Source: DAOWGG01 sp965369815 (lineage in GTDB: Bacteria; Patescibacteriota; Gracilibacteria; UM-FILTER-43-11). Taken from it: 18,714 nt of DNA. The position numbers and the translations under genes were made by a program. The stretch is from the NCBI GenBank assembly GCA_965369815.1, contig CBDUQS010000024.1, positions 1 to 18,714 on the forward strand. Reading direction: 5' to 3'. Under the pieces are notes generated by a model, which was not told where the DNA came from, did not search any database, and saw only the letters and a list, made by a program, of their open reading frames with translations. Each line of letters opens with the position of its first letter. The stretch's first letter is position 1. Shown piece after piece: positions 5,865 through 12,640 of the stretch.

Positions 5865-8278
5865 TCTCGAATGCTGGCTCCTATTGTTTTTAGATTGGTT
5901 AGCACTTTTTGATGAATAACACTTACCTCCTCTTCCTTTAGTGTTCGATCGTCTGCGCGGTAGGTAATGGAGTACGTCAGACTTCTTTTGTCTGATCCGA
6001 TACTTTCTCCTTCATATTCATCAATCAAATTAATGCTTTTAACCAATGTTTTATCGGTTTTTTGAATCGTATTGGTGTACTCCTCCGCTAAATTCTTTTT
6101 TGGAATTAATACACTTACGTCTAATTGAATTGATGGGTATTTAGGAAGCTCTTTGTATTTTGGAGTTTGATCGATATTCATTGCGTGGATTGATTCCATG
6201 TTGATTTCAGCAATGGTGATTCGCTCTTTTATTCCAAAATTCTTTCCAATTTGTGGATGCAATTCATAAAGCGATCCAATGGTTTGACCTCTTAAAATTA
6301 TGTCTGCCATACGCCCTGGATGCTGGTGACTTTCGCTGTTTTTTTCGTTTGAGGGCTTTAATTTAAATCCTAAATGTTCAATGGTTCCTTGTAATTCTCT
6401 AAAGTCTGATCCAACCGTGGTTATAATCAAATTGGATTCCTCTTCGGCTTTGTCGGCTTTTTTGTGATAAGTACGAGCGAGCTCAAAGAGTTTAAATTCT
6501 TTTTGATAACGAGTGTTATCGGCAATCATTTCTATTGTCCATGGAAGTAAGCTTTCTCTCATGATCGACAGTTCACTGCTGATGGGATTGGTCACTTCAA
6601 TGCTGGTACTTTCTTGCTCCATTCCACATTTCTTTAGTAGTTCAGGGCCTAAAAATGCGAATGTGTAGATCTCGTTGAAGCCAAATGCAACTAATTTGTC
6701 CTTCATCTCTTTTTCGAAACGTCGTCGTGTGTTGATTGCGACAGGTTTGTTGCTGATTTTTGGAGCGACAAACGGAATTTCATCGTAACCATAAATTCGT
6801 GCCACTTCTTCAATTAAATCCGCTTCCATATGAATATCACCCAATCTCCAGCTAGGAATCGTTACTTCAAACCCTTCTCCCTCATTAGGGATCTCGCTTT
6901 GCGATGATTTGTTTTCTTTTAACTCAAACTCAAGGTCATTCAGAATTCTTTTAACTTCCTTATCTGGAATGCTACATCCTATCAATCGTTCCATTTGGCT
7001 TTTTCGAAGTTTGATTGATCGACTTTCTGGTTTGTAGTTCTTATATTCAACCACTTCGCTGGCTATTTTAGCGTCAGGACAAAGCTCTAAAATTAATTCT
7101 ATACTTCGGGCTAATCCCTCCTTTGCTAATTCATTATCAACCCCTTTTTCGTAAATAACCGCTGCGTCACTGATCTGTCCCAGCCCTCGTACGCCTCGCC
7201 TGGTAAGCTCTGGATTGTAAACAGGGGCATGCAAAAGTACTCGGTTGGTTTTTTGGTTAATACCGCTGTGCAATCCTCCCATAATTCCACATAGGTCGAA
7301 CAGTTCGTTTCCGTCGTCGAATACGGTGATGCCTTCGAATAATTCGATTTCTTTTTCATCCAATGTGATCACTTTCTCGCCTTTCTCGCTTTTACGCATC
7401 GTCCATTTCTTGCCTTTTACTTGATCCAGGTCAAAAGCATGCATTGGCATTCCGAGTTCTAACATTACATAGTTCGTAACATCTACAATATTGCTGATGG
7501 GTCGTATTCCGCAGGCAATTAAATGTTGTTTCATCCAATCGGGTGAATCTTTTACTTCAATTCCCGTTAAATAAACAGCCAAATAATTGGAGCAAGTGTC
7601 TTTATCTTTAATTTCAATCTCGATTGGCAGAGGGCTTCCGTTGTGGGGCCATTGTGGGGCCATTGTGGAACTGTCGTTTTTCCATTTTGCTAAGCCGCAG
7701 GCAACGAATTCGCGGGCGAAACCACGATGGCTGAAAAGGTCTGGGCGGTTCGTGATCGCGTGATTGTCCACGTCGATTACTACGTCATCCAGCCCCAATG
7801 CTTTGGTGAGCGGAGTACCTACGGGTTCGTTGATATGACTTAAATCTACAATTTCATGCTCACTCTTTTTAGGGAACATCTCATCAAGTCCGACTTCTTC
7901 GGCAGCACAAATCATTCCAAAACTTTCTTCGCCTCGGATCTTCGCTTTTTCCATTTTTACCACATCGGTTCCATGCCATTTCACAATGGCGCCGAGTTGA
8001 GCAAATGCCACCTTCATTCCTTCTTCTAAGTTGCTTCCTCCACATACCACTTGTATTTTTTCTTTTCCATTATCCACCAGTGTCATTTTTAGCTTATCTG
8101 CATTGGGGTGTTGCCAAATTTTTGCGATTTGTCCAAGAACCACTTTATCTAAATGAGATCCTGTGTCTTCCATGGTTTCTATTTCAGCACTACGAGCGGT
8201 GATGATTTCTTTGATTTTATCGTTGTCTTTTTCGGTCAGATCAATGAAGTTCGATAGCCAGTTTAAACTTATCTTCAT
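5861..8278 (-). CDS. pheT: Phenylalanyl-tRNA synthetase beta subunit
   Basis: Beta subunit of the alpha2/beta2 enzyme that charges tRNA-Phe. Domains run in normal order over 805 residues: N-terminal MKISLNWLSNFIDL, an EMAP/OB-type tRNA-binding domain at about 43-150 (HPNADKLKM, VCGGSNLEEGMKVAFA), the B3/B4 editing region at about 220-390, B5 at about 410-490, the catalytic-like core to about 690, and a C-terminal anticodon-binding (FDX-ACB) domain from YPSIQLDVSVLIP to the end. pheS is not adjacent in the window, unlike the usual pheST pair. A linker near residues 206-214 is encoded by an 11-bp tandem repeat. The gene ends in the same TTAA as the convergent hydrolase. No Shine-Dalgarno motif precedes the ATG. 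Its product consumes the Phe that the aroF leader senses, though no shared control is visible. Confidence 0.97.
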   Translation of the reverse strand: MKISLNWLSNFIDLTEKDNDKIKEIITARSAEIETMEDTGSHLDKVVLGQIAKIWQHPNADKLKMTLVDNGKEKIQVVCGGSNLEEGMKVAFAQLGAIVKWHGTDVVKMEKAKIRGEESFGMICAAEEVGLDEMFPKKSEHEIVDLSHINEPVGTPLTKALGLDDVVIDVDNHAITNRPDLFSHRGFAREFVACGLAKWKNDSSTMAPQWPHNGSPLPIEIEIKDKDTCSNYLAVYLTGIEVKDSPDWMKQHLIACGIRPISNIVDVTNYVMLELGMPMHAFDLDQVKGKKWTMRKSEKGEKVITLDEKEIELFEGITVFDDGNELFDLCGIMGGLHSGINQKTNRVLLHAPVYNPELTRRGVRGLGQISDAAVIYEKGVDNELAKEGLARSIELILELCPDAKIASEVVEYKNYKPESRSIKLRKSQMERLIGCSIPDKEVKRILNDLEFELKENKSSQSEIPNEGEGFEVTIPSWRLGDIHMEADLIEEVARIYGYDEIPFVAPKISNKPVAINTRRRFEKEMKDKLVAFGFNEIYTFAFLGPELLKKCGMEQESTSIEVTNPISSELSIMRESLLPWTIEMIADNTRYQKEFKLFELARTYHKKADKAEEESNLIITTVGSDFRELQGTIEHLGFKLKPSNEKNSESHQHPGRMADIILRGQTIGSLYELHPQIGKNFGIKERITIAEINMESIHAMNIDQTPKYKELPKYPSIQLDVSVLIPKKNLAEEYTNTIQKTDKTLVKSINLIDEYEGESIGSDKRSLTYSITYRADDRTLKEEEVSVIHQKVLTNLKTIGASIRD
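7641..7662. repeat. 11-bp tandem repeat inside pheT
   Basis: TTGTGGGGCCA occurs twice in a row, followed by a partial third unit (TTGTGG). On the coding strand it encodes the segment MAPQWPHNG between the tRNA-binding and B3/B4 domains. Since 11 is not a multiple of three, gain or loss of one unit would shift the frame. Confidence 0.75.
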
Positions 8279-8325
8279 GTTTACTTGAGTTAGGGGAAGA
8301 TTTCTTGGTTACGATACTATAAAAA

Positions 8326-8374
8326 ATCGAAATCCGAAACCCTACCTATCGGCAGGCAGGCTCGAAACTCGAAA
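8326..8374. repeat. Degenerate TCGAAAyyCGAAA repeat interrupted by a 20-bp palindromic element, upstream of pheT
   Basis: Short units such as TCGAAATCCGAAAC and CTCGAAACTCGAAA flank CCTACCTATCGGCAGGCAGG (8341-8360), an imperfect palindrome (CCTnCCT arms against AGGCAGG). Removing it rejoins the CGAAA units, so it looks like an insertion. A similar CGAAA tract without it lies at 15030-15059. A weak TATAGT (minus strand, 8321-8316) may be the pheT -10 box. Confidence 0.55.
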
Positions 8375-8405
8375 AAAATCACAAATTTTAAATCTTAAAG
8401 CTAGA

Positions 8406-8828
8406 TTATTTTTTGGCTTTTTTAGCGGCTGCATCTGCTGCTTTTTTTGCTTCGCCTGCCTTTTTTTCTGCCAATTTTTTTGCTTCCATTGCTTTCTCTT
8501 TTCCCTGTTCGGCTCTTTCTTTTAGATAACTTGCAGGATCCTTGAAAAAGTTAGACCCTTCCTTTTTTAATTTTTGGAATATATGAGACTCCTCACCATG
8601 TTCTCCTTGAGCAAATTCGATAATATCATTGGTCATGGCAAAAATCTCTTCTCCCATTACCATTGGAGCGTCTTTTAGACCTTCATATTTTGTTCGATTT
8701 TTTGGAACAGCTAGCCATTTTTTTTGCCAATCGTCTACTTTCTTTTTATCCACCCCTGTTTTTTCTCCGATTTTGTTGAATATTTTTTCAACAGGGTGAT
8801 TATTTTTTGGGTTTTCTTTTTTAGGCAT
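8406..8828 (-). CDS. Hypothetical basic protein with Lys/Ala-rich tail
   Basis: Not a recognised family. The 140-residue product has a compact-looking part (residues 1-95, including VDDWQKKWLAVPKNRTKYEGLKDAPMVMGEEIFAMTNDIIEFAQGE) and a C-terminal tail from about residue 104 of Lys, Ala and Glu, ending AAKKAKK. The tail resembles histone H1-like or coiled-coil tails and could bind nucleic acid or form a helix, but this is composition only. There is no signal peptide or membrane segment. The gene is transcribed divergently from the orphan at 8904, from a good promoter about 40 nt upstream. The repeat-rich gap to pheT and the strand suggest it could precede pheT in one transcript, but the 127-bp gap argues for separate expression. 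Confidence 0.65.
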   Translation of the reverse strand: MPKKENPKNNHPVEKIFNKIGEKTGVDKKKVDDWQKKWLAVPKNRTKYEGLKDAPMVMGEEIFAMTNDIIEFAQGEHGEESHIFQKLKKEGSNFFKDPASYLKERAEQGKEKAMEAKKLAEKKAGEAKKAADAAAKKAKK

Positions 8829-8844
8829 GATTTTAAAATTAGGT

Positions 8845-8899
8845 TTGATTTTTTTAAATTTTGTCTATATATTATATCAGCTTTTTACCCCAAAGACAA
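8845..8899. promoter_or_regulatory. Overlapping face-to-face promoters between two divergent orphans
   Basis: Minus strand: TTGTCT (8899-8894), 17 bp, TATAAT (8876-8871), serving the gene at 8828. Plus strand: TTGATT (8845-8850), 17 bp, TATATT (8868-8873), serving the gene at 8904. The -10 boxes share bases 8871-8873, so polymerase should occupy only one promoter at a time. No Shine-Dalgarno motif lies before either start. Confidence 0.5.
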
Positions 8900-8903
8900 T
8901 TTT

Positions 8904-9329
8904 ATGTTGAGACCTATGCTTTTCCAACCATCTTCCGACTCGTCGTTTTCTGACGAATTGGCGCGTTCCTATGACGTTAATGATGTTCAGGGTGCTGGCC
9001 TTCGTCTTTTAAACGAACTTGAGCAAGGAAAAGATTTTCAAGAAGCTATTGATGGATTGGGTCGTCGTGAAAATGATCCTGAGAATTTTGTTGCTGAATC
9101 GACTTTAAATCTAATCAATCAAATTCGCATTTGCCTTTCCACTCGAATTACTCGAAAAACTTCAAATTTAAGCAGTGATGTAATGAATGTCGGAGGGGAG
9201 TTGAGTCGAGCTTTTCCTGAAATTGAACTTTCTCCTGAAGAAGTTGCTTCTATTATTCCTTTTACTCGTGATCGTTTAAAGATAACTATTAATCGTCATC
9301 GTGCTCGTTCTCATCGGTTTCCTTTCTAG
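8904..9329 (+). CDS. Hypothetical protein
   Basis: Not recognised. The open frame extends upstream to 8724, but that part overlaps the opposite-strand gene; the ATG at 8904 follows a promoter by about 30 bp and gives a sensible 141-residue soluble protein. It starts MLRPMLFQPSSDSSFSDELARSYDV; a second ATG five codons in (8916) is an alternative. The centre is helical and acidic (GAGLRLLNELEQGKDFQEAIDG), the middle has LINQIRICLSTRITRKT, and the end is basic (RDRLKITINRHRARSHR), which could contact nucleic acid. There is no signal peptide or membrane segment. A possible structured RNA begins right after its TAG. Confidence 0.6.
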   Translation: MLRPMLFQPSSDSSFSDELARSYDVNDVQGAGLRLLNELEQGKDFQEAIDGLGRRENDPENFVAESTLNLINQIRICLSTRITRKTSNLSSDVMNVGGELSRAFPEIELSPEEVASIIPFTRDRLKITINRHRARSHRFPF

Positions 9330-9332
9330 ATT

Positions 9333-9514
9333 TGGATAGACCGAAATACCGTTTCCTGCCTCCTTTAGTCCCCGGACGACCCAGGTGGGTTTCTTCATCA
9401 TTCACACCACGGTGCGAAGAAATTTAGAATCCCTTGCAAAAGGTGTAGAGGAAATTACAGGCAGACAACGCATATTCCAGTCGTGACCTTATTCTAAATT
9501 TGCTTCCTTTTTTT
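9333..9514 (+). ncRNA. Candidate structured RNA with 6S-like architecture
   Basis: This non-coding stretch is richer in GC and structure than other gaps. A rod-like closing helix with small internal loops can be drawn: GAC 9339-9341/GTC 9480-9482, AATA 9345-9348/TATT 9473-9476, CGTT 9350-9353/AACG 9467-9470, CTGCC 9356-9360/GGCAG 9460-9464, TCCT 9361-9364/AGGA 9449-9452. The apical hairpin is TTTCTTC 9390-9396/GAAGAAA 9416-9422 with CAC/GTG inside, and a small CCTT-GCAA-AAGG hairpin lies on the 3' side. Rod, central bubble and apical stem resemble 6S RNA, and the strings AGTCCCC and TTACAG recall E. coli 6S. A T7 run (9508-9514) follows. Strand, ends and promoter are not certain, and an 11-bp inverted repeat (9420-9430/9491-9501) would compete with this fold. 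Confidence 0.35.
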
Positions 9515-9556
9515 GGCAATATTTTTGCGTTGTTCCTCTTGCCTCACAGCTCCAAT

Positions 9557-10516
9557 TTATTTTCTACCCTTCGGTTCCACAAAGCTTAGCTTTAGCTTCT
9601 TGCAAACCTCTTTTTCAGTCTTGCCAGCAACATACTCACCGTTCTTAAATAGGCCATATTCGTTTAATAGGAAGCCCTTTTTGATGGCGTGTTGGCGCAT
9701 TTTTACGTTGAAATCTTTACTTCCGGTGAAGTATAAAAGAGCAGCTCCATAACTCTCTTCGGGCACAAATCGAATGTCTATTTGTAAATCTTTTGAGTTA
9801 ATGACAAAAGAAAATTTTGTTTCTCCGCTGCCTAAAATAGTGTGATTGGGAAATGATTTGAGGATTAGTTTTTCGGTGTTGGACGCGCCACGGCGCGTCC
9901 CCACCACCAATAGGTCAAGATCGCCAACGGCTTTGGCTTGGCGACGGAAGCTGCCGGCGACTTCGGCTTTTTTTACTCCTTTTATCTTTTTTAGGAGGTT
10001 AATGATCTTTTTGGCGATTGGCTCTACCTCACTTCGTTTGTGTTTTTTCTTTTTTTGACGATCCGCTTCAATGGCTTCTAAGATTTTATCAATGGTTTTC
10101 TGTCCGAATCCTGGAAGGGCCAATAGCTCTTCGTTTTTAGCAGCCTTTACAAGCTCTTTTTTTGAAGTGATGCCCGCTAACAAGAAAAGTTTTCCAATTC
10201 GTCCTGGGCCGAGCCCTGGAATCTTAAGCATGGCCCGTACTGACTTTGGTACTTCTAATCGTAAATCTTCTAAAAATCGTATTTTGCCTGTATCAATGTA
10301 TTCCATCATTTTTTGTGCGAGGGCTTTCCCGATGCGGTTGATTTGAAGGAATTCAGTTTCATTGGCGTTTTGTTTTGTGATGGGTTCAGCTTCTTCTTTT
10401 AAAACACGTGCGGCTTCTCGATAGGCACGTACTCGAAAAAAACCCTCTCCTAAAATCCCCATTAAATCGGCAATTTCATTGAATGATTTGTAGAAATCGT
10501 TGTTATATTTCTTCAT
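9557..10516 (-). CDS. polX: PolX-type DNA polymerase (pol beta family) without PHP domain
   Basis: A family X DNA polymerase for short-gap repair. Residues 1-90 form the N-terminal 8-kDa-like domain; two helix-hairpin-helix motifs follow (KIPGLGPGRIGKL at 98-110, ALPGFGQKTIDKI at 133-145); the nucleotidyltransferase site is GSFRR at 188-192 with GDLD (D199, D201) and the third Asp at D247 in LQIDIRF; the thumb runs to the end (TGSKDFNVKMRQHA, KGFLLNEYGLF). Typical bacterial PolX continues with a PHP 3'-5' exonuclease domain to about 570 residues; here the protein stops at 319, so proofreading by PHP is absent. Residues 206-213 (GTRRGASN) lie just after the catalytic DLD strand and are largely encoded by a 20-bp palindromic repeat, apparently an in-frame insertion in a loop. 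Confidence 0.92.
   Translation of the reverse strand: MKKYNNDFYKSFNEIADLMGILGEGFFRVRAYREAARVLKEEAEPITKQNANETEFLQINRIGKALAQKMMEYIDTGKIRFLEDLRLEVPKSVRAMLKIPGLGPGRIGKLFLLAGITSKKELVKAAKNEELLALPGFGQKTIDKILEAIEADRQKKKKHKRSEVEPIAKKIINLLKKIKGVKKAEVAGSFRRQAKAVGDLDLLVVGTRRGASNTEKLILKSFPNHTILGSGETKFSFVINSKDLQIDIRFVPEESYGAALLYFTGSKDFNVKMRQHAIKKGFLLNEYGLFKNGEYVAGKTEKEVCKKLKLSFVEPKGRK
9881..9900. repeat. Palindromic repeat inside polX (family P, copy 2)
   Basis: GGACGCGCC (9881-9889) and GGCGCGTCC (9892-9900) are perfect 9-bp inverted arms around AC. The unit shares its core with the palindromes at 3731-3746 and 11271-11292 but here lies within a coding gene, supplying most of the codons for GTRRGAS just after the catalytic Asp pair. 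Confidence 0.8.
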
Positions 10517-10567
10517 GATTTTATAGTCTCAATTGTGGGCTTTGGGTGCAAGTTTAAATCCTAATCA

Positions 10568-10596
10568 TTGAAAAAGATTGTATTAAGAGATATGTT
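10568..10596 (+). promoter_or_regulatory. Leaderless promoter of the GNAT gene
   Basis: TTGAAA (10568-10573), a 17-bp spacer and TATGTT (10591-10596) place the transcript start on the ATG at 10603. A GAGG string lies only two nt before the ATG, too close for ordinary ribosome binding, so leaderless translation is the simpler reading. Confidence 0.5.
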
Positions 10597-10602
10597 TGAG
10601 GT

Positions 10603-11136
10603 ATGAGTTCAAAAAAATTAATAATAGAAGGTGAAAAAGTTTATTTAACCCCTTCAATCAAAAAAGATTTACCGGCTTTTGTAAAATGGATTAATGAGCC
10701 GAAGGTTATTCAGTTTACTCATGCGCGACCCTATAATTTGGAGCAGGAAGAGGCTTGGTTTGAGCGTGTGCAATCCAATGCTGATGAACCTCTTTTCTCT
10801 ATTTTTACTAACAATGAAAAGCGGTTAATAGGGAATTGTGGCATTCATTTTAATATGCCTCGAAATGATCAATTTGATGGCAAAACGTTTATTGGGATCA
10901 TGATTGGGGAGAAACTGGAATGGGGGAAGGGGTATGGAACCGATGCTCTTAAGACGCTTTTGCATCGTATCAAAGAGGTGTCGAATGAGTCCGAAGTTTA
11001 TTTAACTGTTTATGTTGATCATAAGGCTGCTATCAGTCTTTATGAAAAATGTGGATTTGGGCCTGTGATCCAGCGTACAAAACCTAATCGTTTTGGTGTT
11101 ATGAAAGAAGAGTTTGTCATGTCTTCTCTCTTGTAA
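10603..11136 (+). CDS. GNAT family N-acetyltransferase (RimJ/RimL-like)
   Basis: A 177-residue acetyl-CoA-dependent acetyltransferase of unknown substrate, closest in layout to the RimJ/RimL ribosomal-protein or aminoglycoside acetyltransferase group. The pattern is complete: EKVYLTPSIKKDLPAFVKWINEP at the start, RLIGNCGIHF (beta-4 region) at about 79-88, the acetyl-CoA pyrophosphate-binding motif A in IGEKLEWGKGYGTDALKTL at about 102-120 and the motif B segment with AAISLYEKCGF at about 144-154. It is soluble, with no targeting signal. It stands between polX on the opposite strand and the thioredoxin-DsbD gene 193 bp downstream. A promoter with -10 box seven nt before the ATG points to a leaderless message. 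Confidence 0.9.
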   Translation: MSSKKLIIEGEKVYLTPSIKKDLPAFVKWINEPKVIQFTHARPYNLEQEEAWFERVQSNADEPLFSIFTNNEKRLIGNCGIHFNMPRNDQFDGKTFIGIMIGEKLEWGKGYGTDALKTLLHRIKEVSNESEVYLTVYVDHKAAISLYEKCGFGPVIQRTKPNRFGVMKEEFVMSSLL

Positions 11137-11270
11137 GGCGCAAGTTTTTTTACTTGTGATTGGTTATATTATCGATTAACATATACCTACACCATAGGTA
11201 CTGGTATGTTTGAATCACTTGAAATGATTTCTCCTCCACAGTATCATTGCACAACTAAGCTAATTATTTC

Positions 11271-11292
11271 GGGTCACGCCGTGGCGTGACCC
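11271..11292. repeat. Palindromic repeat upstream of the thioredoxin-DsbD gene (family P, copy 3)
   Basis: GGGTCACGCC (11271-11280) and GGCGTGACCC (11283-11292) are perfect 10-bp arms around GT. The rest of the 11137-11328 gap holds a weak hairpin CAAGT/ACTTG (11141-11156), a TACCTA/TAGGTA inverted repeat (11184-11200) and no convincing promoter. Confidence 0.75.
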
Positions 11293-11328
11293 TACATTCC
11301 ATTCGGAACGTGTTACTCGTTACTTATT

Positions 11329-12561
11329 ATGTTGAAAAAATTATTCCTCGTCGCTATTGCTAGTTTTTCTCTTTTTGTCACCCCTTTGGCTCTTGCTATT
11401 GAACCGCCAGTAGACACTGTTCGTATCGAGGTGTTTGAACGTCCGGACTGTAGTCATTGTCAGGCAGAGAAGGAGTTTTTAAATCAGTTGGCCAATGATC
11501 GAGGGGATTTGATTTTGGTGTATCACGATATTTTTGAAAAAGAACATAAAAAACACTTTATTGAATTAGCAGAACTCGAAGGCATTCCAAAGGTAACTCC
11601 TATTACCATCATCGATGGTGTGCTTTTGCAGGGTTTTGCCACTGCTGAAACTACTGGTAAACAAATAGAAGCTTTGATTGAGAATGCAAAAGGTAAACCT
11701 CAATATACATTTGAAGAATTTATTGCAGCTGGAGGTAGTGATGAGATTCGTTCAAATGGTAGTGCTTGTGATATTGATGGGGAAACGGTTGAATGTGGTA
11801 TTCAAGCAATTAATTATACTTTTGACATCCCTTTTATTGGCCCTGTGGATATGGCGGCTTACTCTTTGCCATTTCTTTCTTTGATACTTGGTTTTGTTGA
11901 TGGATTCAATCCATGTGCAATGTGGGTGTTGGTGATGTTTCTTACAATTCTTGCAGAAGCGGGCTCACGTCGTCGTATGTTTGAGATGGCTGGGTTATTC
12001 ATTTTGGCTGAAGCGATTATGTACTACCTTATCCTCAACGTTTGGATGACGGCTTGGGATTTCGTTGGATTGGATCGTTTCATCACACCGATCGTCGGCT
12101 TTGTGGCGGTGGCGGCTGGTTCTTACTTCCTTTGGTTATTCTATAAAAAAGACACCACTTGTAAGGTGGGTAGCTTAGAAACTAAACGTCGGACGACTGA
12201 AAAAATTAAAGGTTATGCAACGGCTCCTATGACCATTGCATTGGCTCTTGGGGTTTTAGCATTGGCTTTTTCGGTTAATATTATCGAGTTTGCTTGTAGT
12301 ATTGGTATCCCTCAAACTTTCACCAAGATTCTTGATATCAACTACTTAAGCTGGACGGGTAAACAATTCTATAACGCCCTCTACATCCTTATGTATATGG
12401 TGGATGATTTGATTATTTTTGGAATTGCATTGTACAGCTTTGATAAAATTGGTCTTACTACTCATAAATATACCCGTGCTTCACACTTTATTGGTGGTTT
12501 GATTATGTTGGCACTTGGTTTGATTATGCTGATTAATCCGACTTTGTTGGTGTTTGGATAG
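11329..12561 (+). CDS. Thioredoxin-fold domain fused to DsbD/CcdA-like transmembrane domain
   Basis: A 410-residue membrane protein likely to move thiol electrons across the membrane. A signal peptide spans residues 1-23 (hydrophobic LFLVAIASFSLFVTPLALA). The thioredoxin/glutaredoxin-like domain follows (about 28-120) with redox motif CSHC at 41-44 and the cis-Pro region KVTPITIIDG at 88-97. A linker with C147 and C156 leads to about six membrane helices (178-205, 217-240, 250-272, 298-322, 350-370, 386-407). Membrane cysteines typical of DsbD/CcdA are C196 in GFNPCAMW and C323 in EFACSIGIP. Unlike DsbD, the thioredoxin part is N-terminal, so in this topology it faces outside and could be reduced directly by the membrane domain. 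Its oxidised partners are unknown. Confidence 0.85.
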   Translation: MLKKLFLVAIASFSLFVTPLALAIEPPVDTVRIEVFERPDCSHCQAEKEFLNQLANDRGDLILVYHDIFEKEHKKHFIELAELEGIPKVTPITIIDGVLLQGFATAETTGKQIEALIENAKGKPQYTFEEFIAAGGSDEIRSNGSACDIDGETVECGIQAINYTFDIPFIGPVDMAAYSLPFLSLILGFVDGFNPCAMWVLVMFLTILAEAGSRRRMFEMAGLFILAEAIMYYLILNVWMTAWDFVGLDRFITPIVGFVAVAAGSYFLWLFYKKDTTCKVGSLETKRRTTEKIKGYATAPMTIALALGVLALAFSVNIIEFACSIGIPQTFTKILDINYLSWTGKQFYNALYILMYMVDDLIIFGIALYSFDKIGLTTHKYTRASHFIGGLIMLALGLIMLINPTLLVFG

Positions 12562-12562
12562 T

Positions 12563-12607
12563 ATCGTAACGCGGACTGTAAAGTCCACATTACGATGAGG
12601 TGGCCCA
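12563..12607. repeat. 45-bp repeat, family R, copy 1
   Basis: The unit starts two bases after the stop of the thioredoxin-DsbD gene. It folds as ATCGTAA (12563-12569)/TTACGAT (12590-12596) around GGACT (12573-12577)/AGTCC (12582-12586), then carries a tail GAGGTGGCCCA. It matches the copy at 13383-13427 at 43 of 45 positions. No T tract follows, so it is not an obvious terminator. Confidence 0.85.
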
Positions 12608-12640
12608 GAGGAATTCAATCTTCTTTTTTGAGCTAGGTAA

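Noticed and set aside
8724..8903. Upstream extension of the 8904 gene to an ATG at 8724
   Set aside because: It would overlap the opposite-strand gene at 8406-8828 and yields a low-complexity Phe/Ile-rich stretch; the promoter at 8845-8873 favours the 8904 start.
11206..11289. 27-codon ORF beginning MFESLEMISPPQYHC upstream of the thioredoxin-DsbD gene
   Set aside because: Its end lies in the palindromic repeat, it has no ribosome-binding site or clear promoter, and its codons do not suggest a leader peptide; probably chance.
12563..12607. Family-R hairpin as an intrinsic terminator
   Set aside because: No T tract follows on either strand; treated as a dispersed repeat.
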